Shown in pieces: positions 43,750 through 56,908 of a DNA stretch of 64,000 nucleotides; the first letter of the stretch is position 1; each line of letters opens with the position of its first letter. The notes beneath the pieces are model-generated. The model worked only from the letters and a program-made list of their open reading frames with translations, was not told the origin of the DNA and ran no database searches. The DNA is taken from positions 31,255,223 to 31,319,222 of the forward strand of contig CM038907.1 of NCBI GenBank assembly GCA_021904315.1. Direction: 5' to 3'. This stretch comes from Sphagnum magellanicum (lineage: Eukaryota > Streptophyta > Sphagnopsida > Sphagnales > Sphagnaceae). Made by a program: the position numbers and the translations under genes.

Positions 43750-46700
43750 AAAACCAATTCAAACAACATCAATTTGACAATAGACCATTTAATTAAAAGC
43801 AAATTCAACAATAATTTCATTGAACCAGAACTAGTTCAACAAGGTGATAATAACATGTTGATAAGGCAATCGGTTCAAAACCAATTTGTTTCCCTTAATT
43901 CTATGCAAAGTAATGATGTATCAATAAAACTAATTACAAGTGTCAACTTCTTAGGGATACTATGCTCTAAAAGTTGTGTCGTTCTCCAAGCCTACCAATT
44001 TCCATCTTTTAGCCACAGTACAAAGAACCAACGTGTCTTTTGGAATGTCTTTTCACTTTTTCACTTTGGCTTTCCTTATATTTTTTACTCTATCAAAACG
44101 AGTGCCTTAGACTAGTTAAAAGAGAGAACAAACAAGAGGGACATAGAATTGAGAAGAAAGAGGGAAAAGAAAGAAACAAAGGAAAGAAAATTGCAAAGAG
44201 TTAGAAAGGAAGTTTTTAGAACAACCAGAATAATCTATATTGAACCGCTTGCATCAAGATCACCTCTTGCATGTCATGAGTGTAATGAGAGTTCTAGAGA
44301 AAAAAAATGTATGGGAAGAAATTTTAAAAGCATTGAGGCGTTATGCTACTATAGGAGAGGGACTTGAAAAAACTTTGAAGGACCTTCAAAATCACATTAC
44401 ACCATTTACACATGCATTCATTGTTATAAGTGATTCTGAAGAAGAATAAGTTCAAGATAGAACCATAAAGAAAGCAGAGTAGGCTCAATAACTTACTAAA
44501 GCTGAGTGACCAACAACATTTTCATCAAAACCGGTTGAAGGAGGGCTTTTTGAAGTAGAAATTGGGTCTCCTAACATACCTATTATGATACCTACCAAAT
44601 CTTGCTCCAAATACATGATGAGACGTTGGAGAAAAGAACAAGTCGGGGAGGGCAGTTCACCTACCAAGGTTACTCGGAAGTGAGCACTTGTTGAAGCAAA
44701 AGAGATACAAAAGATATTTTAGTGGATCCGAATTGGATCCAAAGAAAGGCAATGGGCAAAATGAGCCAGTTTAAGAGGTTTGTTTATTGTTCATTAGATA
44801 GTTCCATGATCGGTCTTGTTGGAGGGATTTTTGTGAACATGGGAGTCCATAAAGGATGGACGAATTTGAGCAATTGTCAATGGTGAGAGAATTACCATTG
44901 ATTAAACATTAATTGTGAAGCAATTTGGTGTTAGTGTTGAAGGAGGAATGGATGCAGCCAATGCACTGGTCAAAGAAGCTCAAGTGGCCTTAAAGAATAT
45001 CCCTAGACCAAATGCATTTGTCAATAAATAGCAGTGGAACATTATCAAGATGAAGGAATAATTTCATGTGAGGTTTGTAACAATCCTACAAATCATCTAT
45101 CAACGTGAAAGGTTAGCATATTTCAACAACCACATTTCCATCACTTTGAACTTGGCAAACAAAGGAAGAAACTTAATTGGTGTTCCATTATGCTAACACA
45201 AATTTCCATAGGGTTAACCCGATGGATTGAACATTAAAAAATAGATAGAAATAAGATTAGTAGCATTTAATTGAAAGGCAACAACCTGTTACTCTAGACC
45301 TATTATAGATGTTTGTTTACATCATTGATTTCCTTTATCAGAGGAGGATACACCCCTTGATTATCCAAAACCACCATTAGTACATGGGAGAAAGGAAAAT
45401 AGGACTATTGTGGAACAATATAAAAAAGCTTCTCCTGAGGTGGTGACCAAAGAACAATTTATAAATGAACAACGATCAATACGTTTAGCAAACATGTTGC
45501 CACAACTAGTTTGGTAATCACAATGGGTGAAAGTATGAACCAAACCATCTACACCTAGGGACCGGTTGAGTCCAAAACCAACCAGTTCACCACCAAAGAA
45601 AAACCTTGTACCTATCAACAAATTACGGTGATGGAAGGAGGCAATGAAAACATGGAAGCTGATATCACCACACAACAAGTTTATGAGTTAATCAAAATGG
45701 AAAGTGACTAGTTCATGGAGGAACGAAGTGAACCTAATTTTGAATAGGTATCCAATCAAGAACCTTTACGTGTTCAGGAAACTTTTTCTCCTATAGAACA
45801 TGTTAATAACCCGTTGTAAACAAGTGCAGAATTAATCAGCTAGTTTAGCCTAACCCTATTGAGTTAGCACAAGTTAAACCTATTTATATTTTTCCTGAAA
45901 CATCGGCAGCCTATGCCCAACAGGAGAACCTAAAACATGTTACTTTTTTCTTTAAACAAGTAGCCTTAATTGCTTAGACATGGCCTCAGATAGTAGATAA
46001 CCTAATTAATATGAAATTCAAATACAACAATCTTGATAACCTATTAGAGGATACAAATAACCAATTACAAGCCCATTGTTTAGAATTGGTTAATCACAAG
46101 CAAGTCTTGCAAAATAGAGATAAAGATTTAGTTGTTATAAAAGCCCAACTCCTCAAACAACAAAAAGAAAACAAGCACTCGGTTGCTAAAGTTGTTGAAG
46201 TTGAAAGAATAATTAAGAAAGTTGAAACCTTATAATCTAAGTACAATGAGCTAACCCAAGCCCATTTCAAAACACATAATGACCTTAAGACCCTACACAC
46301 TAACTTGGACCGGTTAACAAAAGATTATGGTAAAATGGAAGCCATTAGTGTACAATGGGAGAAGACTATGTTGGAGTTAGAAAGTACTTGTTTGTAGCAA
46401 AAAGAGTAGTTGATAGAAGTCAACATTGAAACGGAGAATTGTACCTATGAACTTTGGGTACATATTCAAAAATTGAAAGGTGAATTGGAAACACTTCACA
46501 AATCACTTAGTAAAGTTTTTCAACCTACTTACATGGACAACAAGTTGAAGGAATTTGAAGAATTACTTTTGGACAATGCCTTACTCAAGGTGCAAAACTG
46601 AACACTAGTTGAAAAAAACCCAAAGTGGAAGGAATGGTGGCAAATAGTGTAGGAGATTACTGAAGAATAAATTTACAAGAGTTTGGACATTACTTGTGTA

Positions 46701-47250
46701 GATGAAGAGGCCTACTTGAATGAATTGGTTGCATACTAGTTACATTTTAAGGGCTACAAGTATGACCGGCTCATTGGCAAACTTGTTGAGGTACCTGTTG
46801 ATGTTTTTAAGAGGAATTCACATGAATGATCAACTACTATGGCTATAAGTTTTTGGAGCAAACCTATTGTTACCACCAATGAAGAACTTGAACCCATCAA
46901 AGGAAGAACAGAGCTGGCTATTGTTCCTTATACATTATTTTTACCCATAGAGCCTATGGAAATGCATGTTGTTTTTAGCACTCATGTAAAAGTCTTGGAA
47001 GAACCTATCACTCCAAAACCTGTACCATTAATTTTACCAGAAATTAGAGTAGGCATAGAGGTTATGTTGATTGATAATGTTATTCATGCCTCTAAAGTTC
47101 TTAGAACTCCGGATATAGTATTGAAGGAAACACCTGTTATGGAGAGACCAAATCATCATCCAATTCTTTTGGTTGAACTTGTTGATACTATAGGTGAACA
47201 ACTTCTTGATGATCTAGCTGCAAGGGTTAAAGATGTGGTTATGGGTGATT
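43750..47250 (+). other. Extra 3' region of the LTR element, with coiled-coil coding potential
   Basis: Between integrase and the polypurine tract lies about 3.5 kb that is not part of the standard gag-pol set. Fragments around 44.15-44.45 kb are rich in K/E/R. Fragments around 46.0-46.6 kb have a heptad-like composition suggesting a long coiled coil (for example LEDTNNQLQAHCLELVNHK). It is decayed like the rest. Similar positions hold extra ORFs in Tat and Athila elements. I do not assign a function. Confidence 0.6.
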
Positions 47251-47287
47251 AATTTGGAAAATGAAATCTATATTTCAAGGGGGGTAA

Positions 47288-47605
47288 TGTTAACCCAATT
47301 TTTCAGTGTATATATTAACTGGTTTATTTAACTAGTAAGGAGTAAGACATTTTGATTGAAAATACTTTAATTTTCTAATTAACAAGTTCAAAACATAATT
47401 GGTTTGTTACAAGAACTAGTAACCGAATAGTTGTAGTAACCGATTGGCTAACAAAATAGGAAAATTTGAACTTGTGACTAGTAATTTTAATTTTGAATTG
47501 TATTGGCTAGTGACTATTTAAGTTACAAAAACACTATGAGTTGATATGAGTTGATATAACTAGGAGGATTTGAACATAGAGAGGATCAGAATTCCTTTCC
47601 ATTAG
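47288..47605 (+). repeat. 3' LTR, partial
   Basis: It begins TGTTAACCC right after a purine run (CAAGGGGGGTAA). It matches about the first 320 bp of the 5' LTR and then leaves it. Because it is incomplete, the target-site duplication cannot be checked. Confidence 0.88.
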
Positions 47606-47639
47606 TGGTGACAAAAAAGTTCATTTTTATTCATTTGCA

Positions 47640-47850
47640 TAAATTTTTTCATCAAAGAAAAATTTGGGTATTTCCATTTTTTTGGGTTGTTTTGCATATT
47701 GGAATTAGAACCAATGTTTATGGAACTAAGACCCAAAATTAGGTCAATTTGAAATAAGGTTTCAAATTTCCAAAATTTTGGGTTATTTTGCATATTGTGG
47801 TTAAAATCAAAGATTATGAAATTGATATTCAAAACTAGTCCAATCTAATA
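47640..47850. repeat. Degenerate tandem duplication of about 110-120 bp
   Basis: The order of words is TTTCCA, TTTTGGGTT, TTTTGCATATTG, an AT-rich stretch with TTTATGGAA or ATTATGAAA, then an (AA)CTA(A)G/ACTAG end. It occurs twice in succession, with the second copy starting near 47,760. Confidence 0.65.
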
Positions 47851-47862
47851 TATTAATTCACT

Positions 47863-48480
47863 ACGTCTGTCAGTCTGTCAGTCAGTCAGTCTGATGGGGG
47901 TTTTGGGGGGTGGGGGAGGGTGAGGCCGGTGAAGCAGCGGGCGACTGGTGTTAGTCTATGACGGGGGTTAGACCACCACGGTTTCCGTGTACAAACCGTC
48001 TCCACAAAACATTGCAGCCGTTAGAAGGGTAGGAATGACGGTCGGATCACATCCCTCTCCCACCGCACCAGAGGCGGATATAAAAACCTTCCCCTCCCCC
48101 CCCCCCCCCCACTACCAAAAGAACCGGCAATTATATAGAGGAACGTGTTTTCGAAAATTTCCAAAACTTTCGGGAACCAAGGTTCAAAATGTCAGAACCA
48201 GGGTTTTGGGTTTTCTCACGTCAGGTAAGGGAGTAAATACCCGAATTGATAACCTGAGGGTACACACGGCTGGTTCTGATACCCGCACAAGGTCGGTCAG
48301 GACCACTGCGCATTCGGGGTGGCTAGAGTGACGTAGCCACAGGTGTCCGAAGGTCACGGGTACCACTAGTTTGAAACTAGTTTCTAAAATCGAAACTTGA
48401 ACTACCGTACCAAAATTAAAACCTAGTTCTAGTTCCTTCAAAAAAGAAAAACCAAAACTGATGGTTCTTCCTAGAACCTA
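47863..48480. other. Isolated CG-rich island in AT-rich DNA
   Basis: G+C and CG dinucleotides rise sharply here and fall again near 48.4 kb. The left edge is a CAGT/CTGT repeat (about 47,866-47,895), and a poly-C run lies at about 48,096-48,110. A plus-strand open frame of 114 codons (47987-48331) has no family and is interrupted by nothing obvious. It could be an orphan promoter, a short young insertion, or the CG-rich leader of an unseen gene. Confidence 0.5.
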
Positions 48481-50700
48481 AGAACTAACCACCACTATTA
48501 CATACCAAGGTTGATGATATCTATCCATCATTCTAACAACTGCCCAACATTGGTTATCCCCCTCTTGGTTTTAAAAAAAATATATTATAAATAAATAATT
48601 TTTTGAAAGGTAAAATAACCTATACATAGGGCCTCATAGGTTTTCACATGGCCTATTTTCCCTTGTTCATTCCTATTCACTAGAGCTATTGCATTCATTC
48701 ATACATACTAGGGACTTTGTTGTTCATATATACATGTGTTGTTGGGTGGGTTGGCTTAAAGGTGGGGGAATATAAAGATTCTTGACAATAGCCCATAGAT
48801 TTCAATCTATGATTTTTCACACTATTTCATCCTTTTTGTCATTACAAAAAACTCAATTCTTATTGTTTTATATGGTAATGGAACATTATTTTCTTGATTA
48901 TTTTTTATTAAAACCATGTTCTAGAACAATAGCTAATGATGGTTGAACTAGACACAATTGGTTACAATATATATATATTTTTTTGTTTCAATGACCCATA
49001 AAGTTGTATCCTTTATAAAGATTTTAAATGATTTTTGTTGCCACATATATGTTAGAAAATTTAAAAAAGACCATGAAAATTTGGATTTTTGAGTTGTGCC
49101 TTGGTAATCTAGGTTTGACTAGGTGGTTAGTAGGCAAGCAAGTAAGTAGGTAGGCTAGTAGTATAAGCAAATGGGTAGGTTAGTTAGGTAAATATATGTA
49201 AGTACAATACGTAAGTGGGTGAATAGGTAGGTACATAACCTATAGATGGGCAAGAAGTTTAAGTATTTAAATACCTTAAAATGGTAGGCAATTTACATGA
49301 ATGAGGAGGTTGATAACTTAAATAGGTGGATAGGCAACCTAATTAGGTAGGTAAGTAGTAAATAATTATTATGTAGGTATCTATATGTAGTTTAAGTAGA
49401 TATAATCAAACCCTTTCCTCCCTATAATGGGTAAGTTTTTTAATTTATATAATTTAGAGGACCTTTTAATAATTTATGTAGTTATTAGTGGTAAATGTAA
49501 ATTTATTGTCTCTTGAGGAATATAGATACTAGGTTAGTTAGTTCTTCAAAATAGGGTGGTTGGCAAATTGGTAACCATTATTTAAGGATTTATGAAAGGA
49601 ATTTGAATGAGTTGTCTATTTTGTAAGAAAAGATGAGGTGCCCTTGTGGCCAATGGGTGGTGGGGAACCTTGTTGGTTCCTTATTATTTCTTGTGGTTTC
49701 CTTGGATCTATAAAAAGTGTTGTGAAAAAGAAGATGCACTTTTGTGATTGGAATAGAAAAGAGCCCAATATTCCAAAGAGAGTTGGAACATTGGTTTGGT
49801 TTTTTTTAATTTATTATTTGCCTTTTTTTTCCTATTTATAAGCAAATGTAGTTAGTTCTTATTTGATGTAGAAGACTATAACACTCTGTTTTATGTTTTT
49901 CATTTTTTTTCCTTGGTAAATAGCCATTGGATAATAGTTACAATAACATGGAAGGTAGGTACAATGGAAGACAACTTCAACTCCAAATGGCAAAAGCAAT
50001 ATGTCCTTCCTAGGATATCTTGCATCAAAATCAAATTTAAGGCATGAAGGTAGCTACCTTCTTGTCAAAATATTGAAATATTGAGTTATTTATTCTTTTG
50101 AAAGTAAGGATGCCTAGTGGAAAGTAGTCCAAAGGTGAGAGTTTTATTACATCTTTAATTGTTTTCATACTTGGTGACCTTCCCATTAATGTGGATTTGA
50201 AATTGTCGAGTTCACACATATATATTTGGCAAACATGTCACAAACCTTATTCCAAGAAAATTTGTTGGGAATGTTTGGTGTTGTTTGGGTTGAAATGACA
50301 TATTTGTTTTTATATATTATTCAAAGCAATTTGAGAACTAATAATTTTGCAAATGGTAGACAACAACAAAAAGTTTTATACTATTAGTTGTAATGGTTTA
50401 TGTCCCTCAGGAAAGTAATGAATTGTTGAAATTGGGGGTTTACATGGAACATGGAAGGAGCCATGGAAAATTGGGAGGTAAATATTTCCTATTGGTACCA
50501 TTCCAAGTGGAAGGAAGATGGATCTTAGGTGGGAGGCTTAGATGAGGAGAATGAAATGTGTGTCTCCTTAGTCGTGAAAAAAATTGAAAAATAAAATTGT
50601 AGGAAGACATTGGGTGTCTTTCTTGGGGAGGATTTGTTGTTGGGCTATTTTTAAAGACAATTGGCATAGATGATAATTAGCACAAGACCTCAAAACATCC
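48481..50700. other. AT-rich intergenic DNA with TAGG-rich stretch
   Basis: No gene is seen. Between about 49,110 and 49,410 the words TAGGTAGG, TAAGTAGG and TAGTAGG recur irregularly, as a degenerate tetranucleotide repeat. A related stretch lies inside the CACTA element at 55.45-55.60 kb. Confidence 0.5.
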
Positions 50701-53700
50701 AAAATTTTAGGAAGGGGAATTTGATGGGGGGAGATGATAGATATTTAAGAAGATAATTACAAGTTTCCCTAAAGGAGAACCTAATGCAGCAATTACATGT
50801 TACTCAAATGTCCATGATAGTTATTATTGTGGGAGTCCCATTAGCAACTACTTTCAAAATGGAGGTGATAAATCTCAATTCAAAATATGAATGATTTTTT
50901 TTAAAAAAACAGATTGAAAATCTGAGATGACTATCTAGGGTGAAGAACATTGAAGTGGCAAACTAACCTTCCTTAAAACCTATGGACATGAATATGCTTG
51001 TTGTCTCCCTCATAAAAACACCTAAGGTACTTTTACACCTTTTCATCCATTAGAAAACATGGGAGATTTATGGGCTAAAGATCAAATTTACACAAATTTT
51101 TTACTTTAATCTTATAAGACAATATGAAGCTTAAGATCTACCATTTATGTGCAAGTTGTGTGGTGAAATAGGGCACCAAGAGGTAGGCTATCATTATCAC
51201 CTTTCAATTCTAGATGATAGCAAGGTGTTTACTCAAGCCCTTCATGGAAATTGATTCAAAGGGAGGACATGGAAATAAGCCCCCCTAAAGCTTAGAAGGA
51301 CAAGAAGAAAATAGACCTAGTAAGCATGGAGGGTAACAAAAAACCCCTTAAACCAAGGAATGAACCTTAATTAATAATTCCCCCAACTTTCCCAATGCTT
51401 TGGGGGCTAGTGACTTCAATTCATGGATACCTAGTTTGGGTATATCTTATGTATGGGATGGGACCACCTATGTACCCAAGGCTCGTAGGGATCCAAGTGC
51501 CTAGGGTAGGAATTACACACCCATCTCAACCCATGGTTATATTGTCACAAGGCAACAAGGAGATAGTAACCATGGTCAAAGAAAAATTCAATCAAATGGT
51601 TGGAAGGCAATTTGGAGATACTCGACGATAGTCATTGTAGGCAGCCAATCATAGAATACCATCATAAAAACATCATAGTAGCCGTTCATTAGTAGGTGGT
51701 AGAGGAGGAGACTTACTTAATGGATCATCTAATTTGTCATCTAATTTAAACGATGGGGAGGTGATAGGAGGGGTCCACTTCAACCCCTCAAAACATCAAG
51801 ATGGGTAGGAGTACCATTTGGGTAGAACCCTTATTTTCCATGGTATCTAGCAATGCCACCTAAAATGACAACACCTTTTATTTTAACAAAAGGTGGAATT
51901 TTTTTTTGAATTACCTTAAGACACCAAAATTTTTAATCTAGATGCATATGTTTGGATGCTTTGAAAAGCCATCAACGTCAATGGAATTTGCAATGAATCC
52001 ACCAATGTTTTTTACTTTCAATGGACATTCAAGGATTCAACTTCAGCATGGGGGGACAATTTCATCAACATCCATCCCAACTGCACTTTTGATTATTCTA
52101 CCTAAGCATTTTACAAATGGTTATGTAAGGTTCAAATGGATGAACAAGTTTACATGAACTTGTGGACCATAAAACAAAATGTTAATGAATCTTTGGAGGA
52201 ATATTATGAACACATTCGGATTTTAGCAAATTATCTCTAACACCATACAAACAATTGTTTTTCAACTACTTTCTCAAGGTTGGACTATTATCATACATGT
52301 AAGTAGGTACTAGAATGAAGTAAATACATTAATTAAACACTTGGAATTGTTAATAATTTGTCAAAAGAGTCCACTCGATGCAAACTATAATAAAGTCATA
52401 TTGGATGTATATCCAATTATGAAGGGAAACAAAAAGAAGACAAAGAAACAACCCATAATTTGAGGCAATAAACAAAGGTAGAAGGAATGATAATATTATA
52501 AAAAGTCCAACCACCTAAAGAACAATTTTTTTTTGAAACCCCAACAATTTGAATAACAAATTAAAGGAAAATTTGAAAATAACAATGAATGAAATTTTTG
52601 CCCAATAACCAAAGCAAGGTACATGGAGGAAGAGGGGAAGCCCACGGAAGAAATACCAACAACACTTATTTTTATTTATTACACATGTAACCATCAAGGT
52701 CATTTGGTAGTTAATTGCCCTATATGGCAGAGATTCAAAAAATGTTGTAAAAGAAAACACATGTATGACCCAAAAAAAAATTTAATTCGAAAGAAAAGAA
52801 GGCTAAAGATGTTATCATCAACCTAGTGATGGCAATCACCATGAGGAATGAGGCTCTTAAAGAGGTAGATGTCAAGGAACATGAACCTTCAAAGGGAAAA
52901 GGTTCACATGAGTGGCAAGATGAAAAAAATTTCACGTAAATGAGGTGGATATTGTCACCAAGTTGCAAAAGGTAGAAGAATCAACATGGGTGCCTACCAC
53001 CTTCAAACCATCATGGCCTATAAAATGGGTAAGTTTATTGTATGTTGTGGACCATCTAGAAATTATTCTTTCAAATGTGACATCTGAGGTGAAGGAGGAA
53101 TTGGGAAAACAAATCTTGGATAACAAAATTATTGTCACCATTCGACAATCGTTGTAGTTAACCTTAAGATGGAACATTTTCCTCAATCTACAACTTCAAT
53201 CACCATTTAAAGAGGAAGGCAATGACTCCAAACCAATCGCCATTGTTGTTGTAATTATGGTAAATCAATATATGATAACAATTGAAATACACGTGAACAA
53301 TAATGTGGTAGATGATGTAGTTAATGTTATCATGGACAAATTGAGTTAGAAGTTGGGATTACCTCCACATCATCCTACCCCATTCAACTCGAGGTTGGTT
53401 GATTTCTCATAAATTAAACCTTTGGGAATTGTACCTAATATATGGATCCACATCCATGGTATCCCATACATTGTCATGTTTACTATCATGAATAACAAAG
53501 TGGTAGATCCAATGTATTCCATGCTACTTGGTCATCCTTGGTTCAAAAACACCAAGGTAATTCATGATTGGGCTATCAACATGATCACAACTAATGGTAT
53601 GGTCAAAACTATTTCAATCTCCAAATATTCAAATGGCAATGTTAAAAAACCATAATCAATTGTTAACCACAATTTTGTGGAAGGCATCCTAAATGAGGAA

Positions 53701-54552
53701 AAGAAAGTTTTGTTGGCCTTTGAACTTGAATTTTTTTTCAATTGGGATGATACCTTGATTAGATGATAGATGAACCATAGATCTAGATCTAAACATGAAC
53801 CAAACATAGTGGAAATTAATGAAACACCCACCATTGAAAAAGTAAAAATTAAATAGAAATTTATTGTCACATACAAGCCCCCAAAAACACATTTGGTGGC
53901 ATAAGCCATTTTTCAAATACAACACTCATTAAAACCCCAAGGTGTTGTAAATCAAATGGTAAATGCCCCTCTTTTTGCTATGTAGCCCAATTGGTTACAT
54001 GAGGTCAAAAATTACCTTTTCATAGTTAGCTTTCTTGATAACTACCCTCCTAATTATCGAAAATGTAATGCTTTGAAGGCCTTGTGATTTATCATGATGG
54101 ATGATCATATGTACTATCTTGGACATGACATGGTATTTTGTTTATGTTGAAATTCAAAGGAAGTAACTACTATTTTCACTAAAGTACACAAAGAAATGGG
54201 TGGTGGTCATCCTCTTATAAACATCATCATTATGAAAATTTTGGATACATATATGGTATTAATGACCCACCTTTCAAAGACATACCATGCATTTTTGCAA
54301 ATTTTAGTGAAGACAATTTCATCGAAGCTGGTTTATGTGGGATGGGCTATAATCATAGGTTGTACAAAAAGACAATTCCAAATTGCAATTTTATTAGAGG
54401 TCGATTCCAAATTGGAATATTAAAAAAATAATCATTTTACAAGTTGTAATGTTTCAAAGTGTCCTTATGGATATCAAGATATCAAAAAATAAAAATAAAA
54501 ATCTCTTTATTTTTTTCAATGTCTTTTGGAATTTTTGTGTCTTTTTAATTAT

Positions 54553-54820
54553 TTTTTTTCAATCTTTGTGTCTTTCCAATTTCATACACATGTAAACATG
54601 TAATTTCACACAAATGTGGATATGTGTTATTTCATTTTGATATGTTAAGGTTATTTCAAAGGAGCAAACATGTCAATGCAAAAGGTGAGTACATAATCAT
54701 GTTTTTTGCATTTAGTATGCCAAAACAATTATAATTCAATATCTTTTATTTTTGTTTCGTTGTTTTGTGGAAAATTTTGTGTCATTCCAATTTCATACAC
54801 ATGTAAACATGTAGTTTAAT
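54553..54820. repeat. Spaced direct repeat of about 40-45 bp
   Basis: The stretch TTCCAATTTCATACACATG, with TAAACATGTA following and TGTGTC(T/A) before it, occurs near 54,568 and again near 54,783. The copies are about 215 bp apart and lie just left of the CACTA element. Confidence 0.75.
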
Positions 54821-54988
54821 ACCCATTTACTTAGTTGATTTAATGTTTATCCACCCTAGTTACTTCTAAGATTTCATTGAATTAAAAACTAGGGTGGTTG
54901 ATTAAATTTCCCCTTGGACAATAATTGGGTGGTATTTTGTACAATTTGAATCTTATACATATTTGAAAATAACTATGTTTTCAAATAT

Positions 54989-56908
54989 CACTATGAGAAA
55001 AAGGGGTATTTTGTAATTGGCCTTGCAACTTAGTTTTTCAGTTGCAAAAGACACTTGCAACTCACTATATTTATATGTCGTGAGTTCTAACAAACAAGTT
55101 ATATGAGTTGCAAAGTTGCAACTCATTGTATATACGGTGCAACTCATTACAACTCAATTACAACTCAGTCAAAACAACTAATTTTCAACTATTATTCAAC
55201 TCCATTATAACTACACCCATGATGTTATATTGACATCTTTATTTGCCATCCATCTATTAAAATATGACATGTGGTGTTATGAAGATTTTTTGACATTAAA
55301 TTTTTTGAAATATTGATTTCCATCATCCATTATGATTGTTAACGATAGTCTAAGATTACAACATGTGGCATAATAAAAAATTGCCACATGGCATGTTAAT
55401 TGTATTTTGGAAAAAATAAAAATAAAATTTAATAGCTAAATAGGTCATACATAACCATAGTTAGGTAGGTTGGTAGGTCTTAAAACCTACATACCTACAT
55501 ATTTATCTAAGACCTACTTACCTACCTACCTACTGACATAAGTAGGTAGAAAAGTAGGACCTATTTACTTACCTAGGTAGGTAAGTAGGTAGGAAAACAC
55601 AAGACTAAGTGCACTAATTAATAGTCATGAATTTTTTTAAAAATTATGTATTGCCTTTAGGTTAAACTTTTTTCAACTCATCCCAAAATGACATATGTAT
55701 TTTAATGTGAAAACATAAGAGAATAAGCCTTCTTTATATAATTTGTAACATGGGATTCAAAGACAGATCATATGGGTTAAATCTTTTAGTTGTTCATTAG
55801 CTGTAATTGAGTTGCAACTATAATAGTTAAACATTCAAGGCAAGCCATATCCAAGGGAAGGGCTCCATTGTTTTTGGCATCTAAACAAAACTTGAACCCC
55901 TCCTATTAACACATATAGTGCACTAAAAATGATCAAAAATGGAATATAATTGAGAAAGTTATGGCCCTTCAATATAGAGGGGTTGAAAACTCAAAAAAAA
56001 ACCACAAAATGCTACAAAGGCCGGTTCCCAAACACCCACAAAATTTCTTGTATGTCGTTTTGTTGTTGTTAAATTAAAAAATAATTTGTAGAACTTCAAG
56101 TGGTGTTTTTATAACACTTTAAATCATTTAAAATGAATAGTAAATAATAAAGTTATGAGGTTTGAAAGTAAGAGGGGTTCAAAGGAAAAAAAAAGTTTTG
56201 TAAGTTGGAAAACTTATTTTTCTTCTTGTTATTTTTTCATTACTCATTTTCCTCTACACTTCAAATATGATTTTTATAACTTGAAGTAACGTTTCCATAA
56301 GATTTTAAATCACTCAAAATGAAACACATATGATGAAGATATAAATAACTAATGAATATGTATCCTTATTAAATTATAAATAATTGTTTTATAGTCATAA
56401 ATAGTTGAACAATAATATTTTAGTAGTGGTGCATTAGTGGCCATATTAATTGTATCAATGGGAATCATAATTGAAAACTAGTTGCAAATGTATCCCATAA
56501 TGGGTGGTGGAAATGTGGACGCGTGGCATAATCACATGTATGTACATTGTACATTAGTTGTAACATAGTTGTTGCTTTAGTGACACATTTATAATAGTTT
56601 TAAAGTAGTTGTCACATGCAACTACAATGCAACTCTTTAAAAAATCAAACATGGTTGACTACATATGTATGTACGATGTGTATAAATTACTATATAGAAA
56701 ACCCATTTTCAATTCACTTATAACTATAATACAATTAACTGATTTTCTGACGTGATAATTTATTTATTAATACACCGTATTTCTAAGGGAATAGTTACAC
56801 AATAGTTGTAATACCCAAGGGATAGTTGCATAACAGTTGTATACAAGTTGTTTTTTGAGTTTAAATTGTAGGGTAGTGTGGTTTTAGCAAATGCAATTTT
56901 TCATAGTG
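54989..56908. mobile_element. Non-autonomous CACTA-superfamily DNA transposon (about 1.9 kb)
   Basis: The left end reads CACTATGAGAAAA and the right end, reversed, reads CACTATGAAAAAT: an imperfect terminal inverted repeat starting with CACTA. Flanking triplets are TAT on the left and TAC on the right, a near match to the 3-bp target duplication of this superfamily. Both ends carry many short subterminal repeats of AGTTGCAA, TTGCAACT and AGTTGTAA in both orientations, a hallmark of CACTA elements, whose transposase binds such motifs. No transposase frame is seen, so it depended on an autonomous partner. It lies between the protease-like and integrase-like parts of the second LTR element, and so is younger than that insertion. 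Confidence 0.75.
55440..55600. repeat. TAGGTAGG / CCTACCTA palindromic repeat inside the CACTA element
   Basis: Runs of GGTAGG words are followed by CCTACC words and again by GGTAGG words. The DNA can therefore fold into long hairpins: GTTAGGTAGGTTGGTAGG opposite CCTACTTACCTACCTACC, then TAAGTAGGTAG and TTACCTAGGTAGG. Confidence 0.8.

Larger units (their letters stand above)
36050..47605 (+). mobile_element. Ty3/Gypsy-type LTR retrotransposon, old and broken
   Basis: This is a fossil element of about 11.5 kb. It has a 5' LTR (36050-36636), a likely primer-binding site directly after it, a gag region with zinc knuckles (about 36.9-39.5 kb), protease (about 40.0-40.4 kb), reverse transcriptase (about 41.0-41.9 kb), RNase H (about 41.9-42.3 kb), integrase (about 42.5-43.6 kb), and a 3.5-kb extra region before a polypurine tract and a partial 3' LTR. 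The order protease, RT, RNase H, integrase marks the Ty3 group. It is clearly broken, with many breaks (tens) through all reading frames, and is low in CG, as expected of a long-methylated copy. The LTR copies differ at very roughly one position in eight by eye, which suggests an old insertion. The long 3' region recalls the Tat and Athila lineages, but the lineage is not settled. Confidence 0.9.

Noticed and set aside
48200-48290. Possible internal Pol III promoter (SINE) in the CG-rich island
   Set aside because: A GGTTC-containing box is present, but the spacing and the A-box do not fit well and no A-rich tail is seen.
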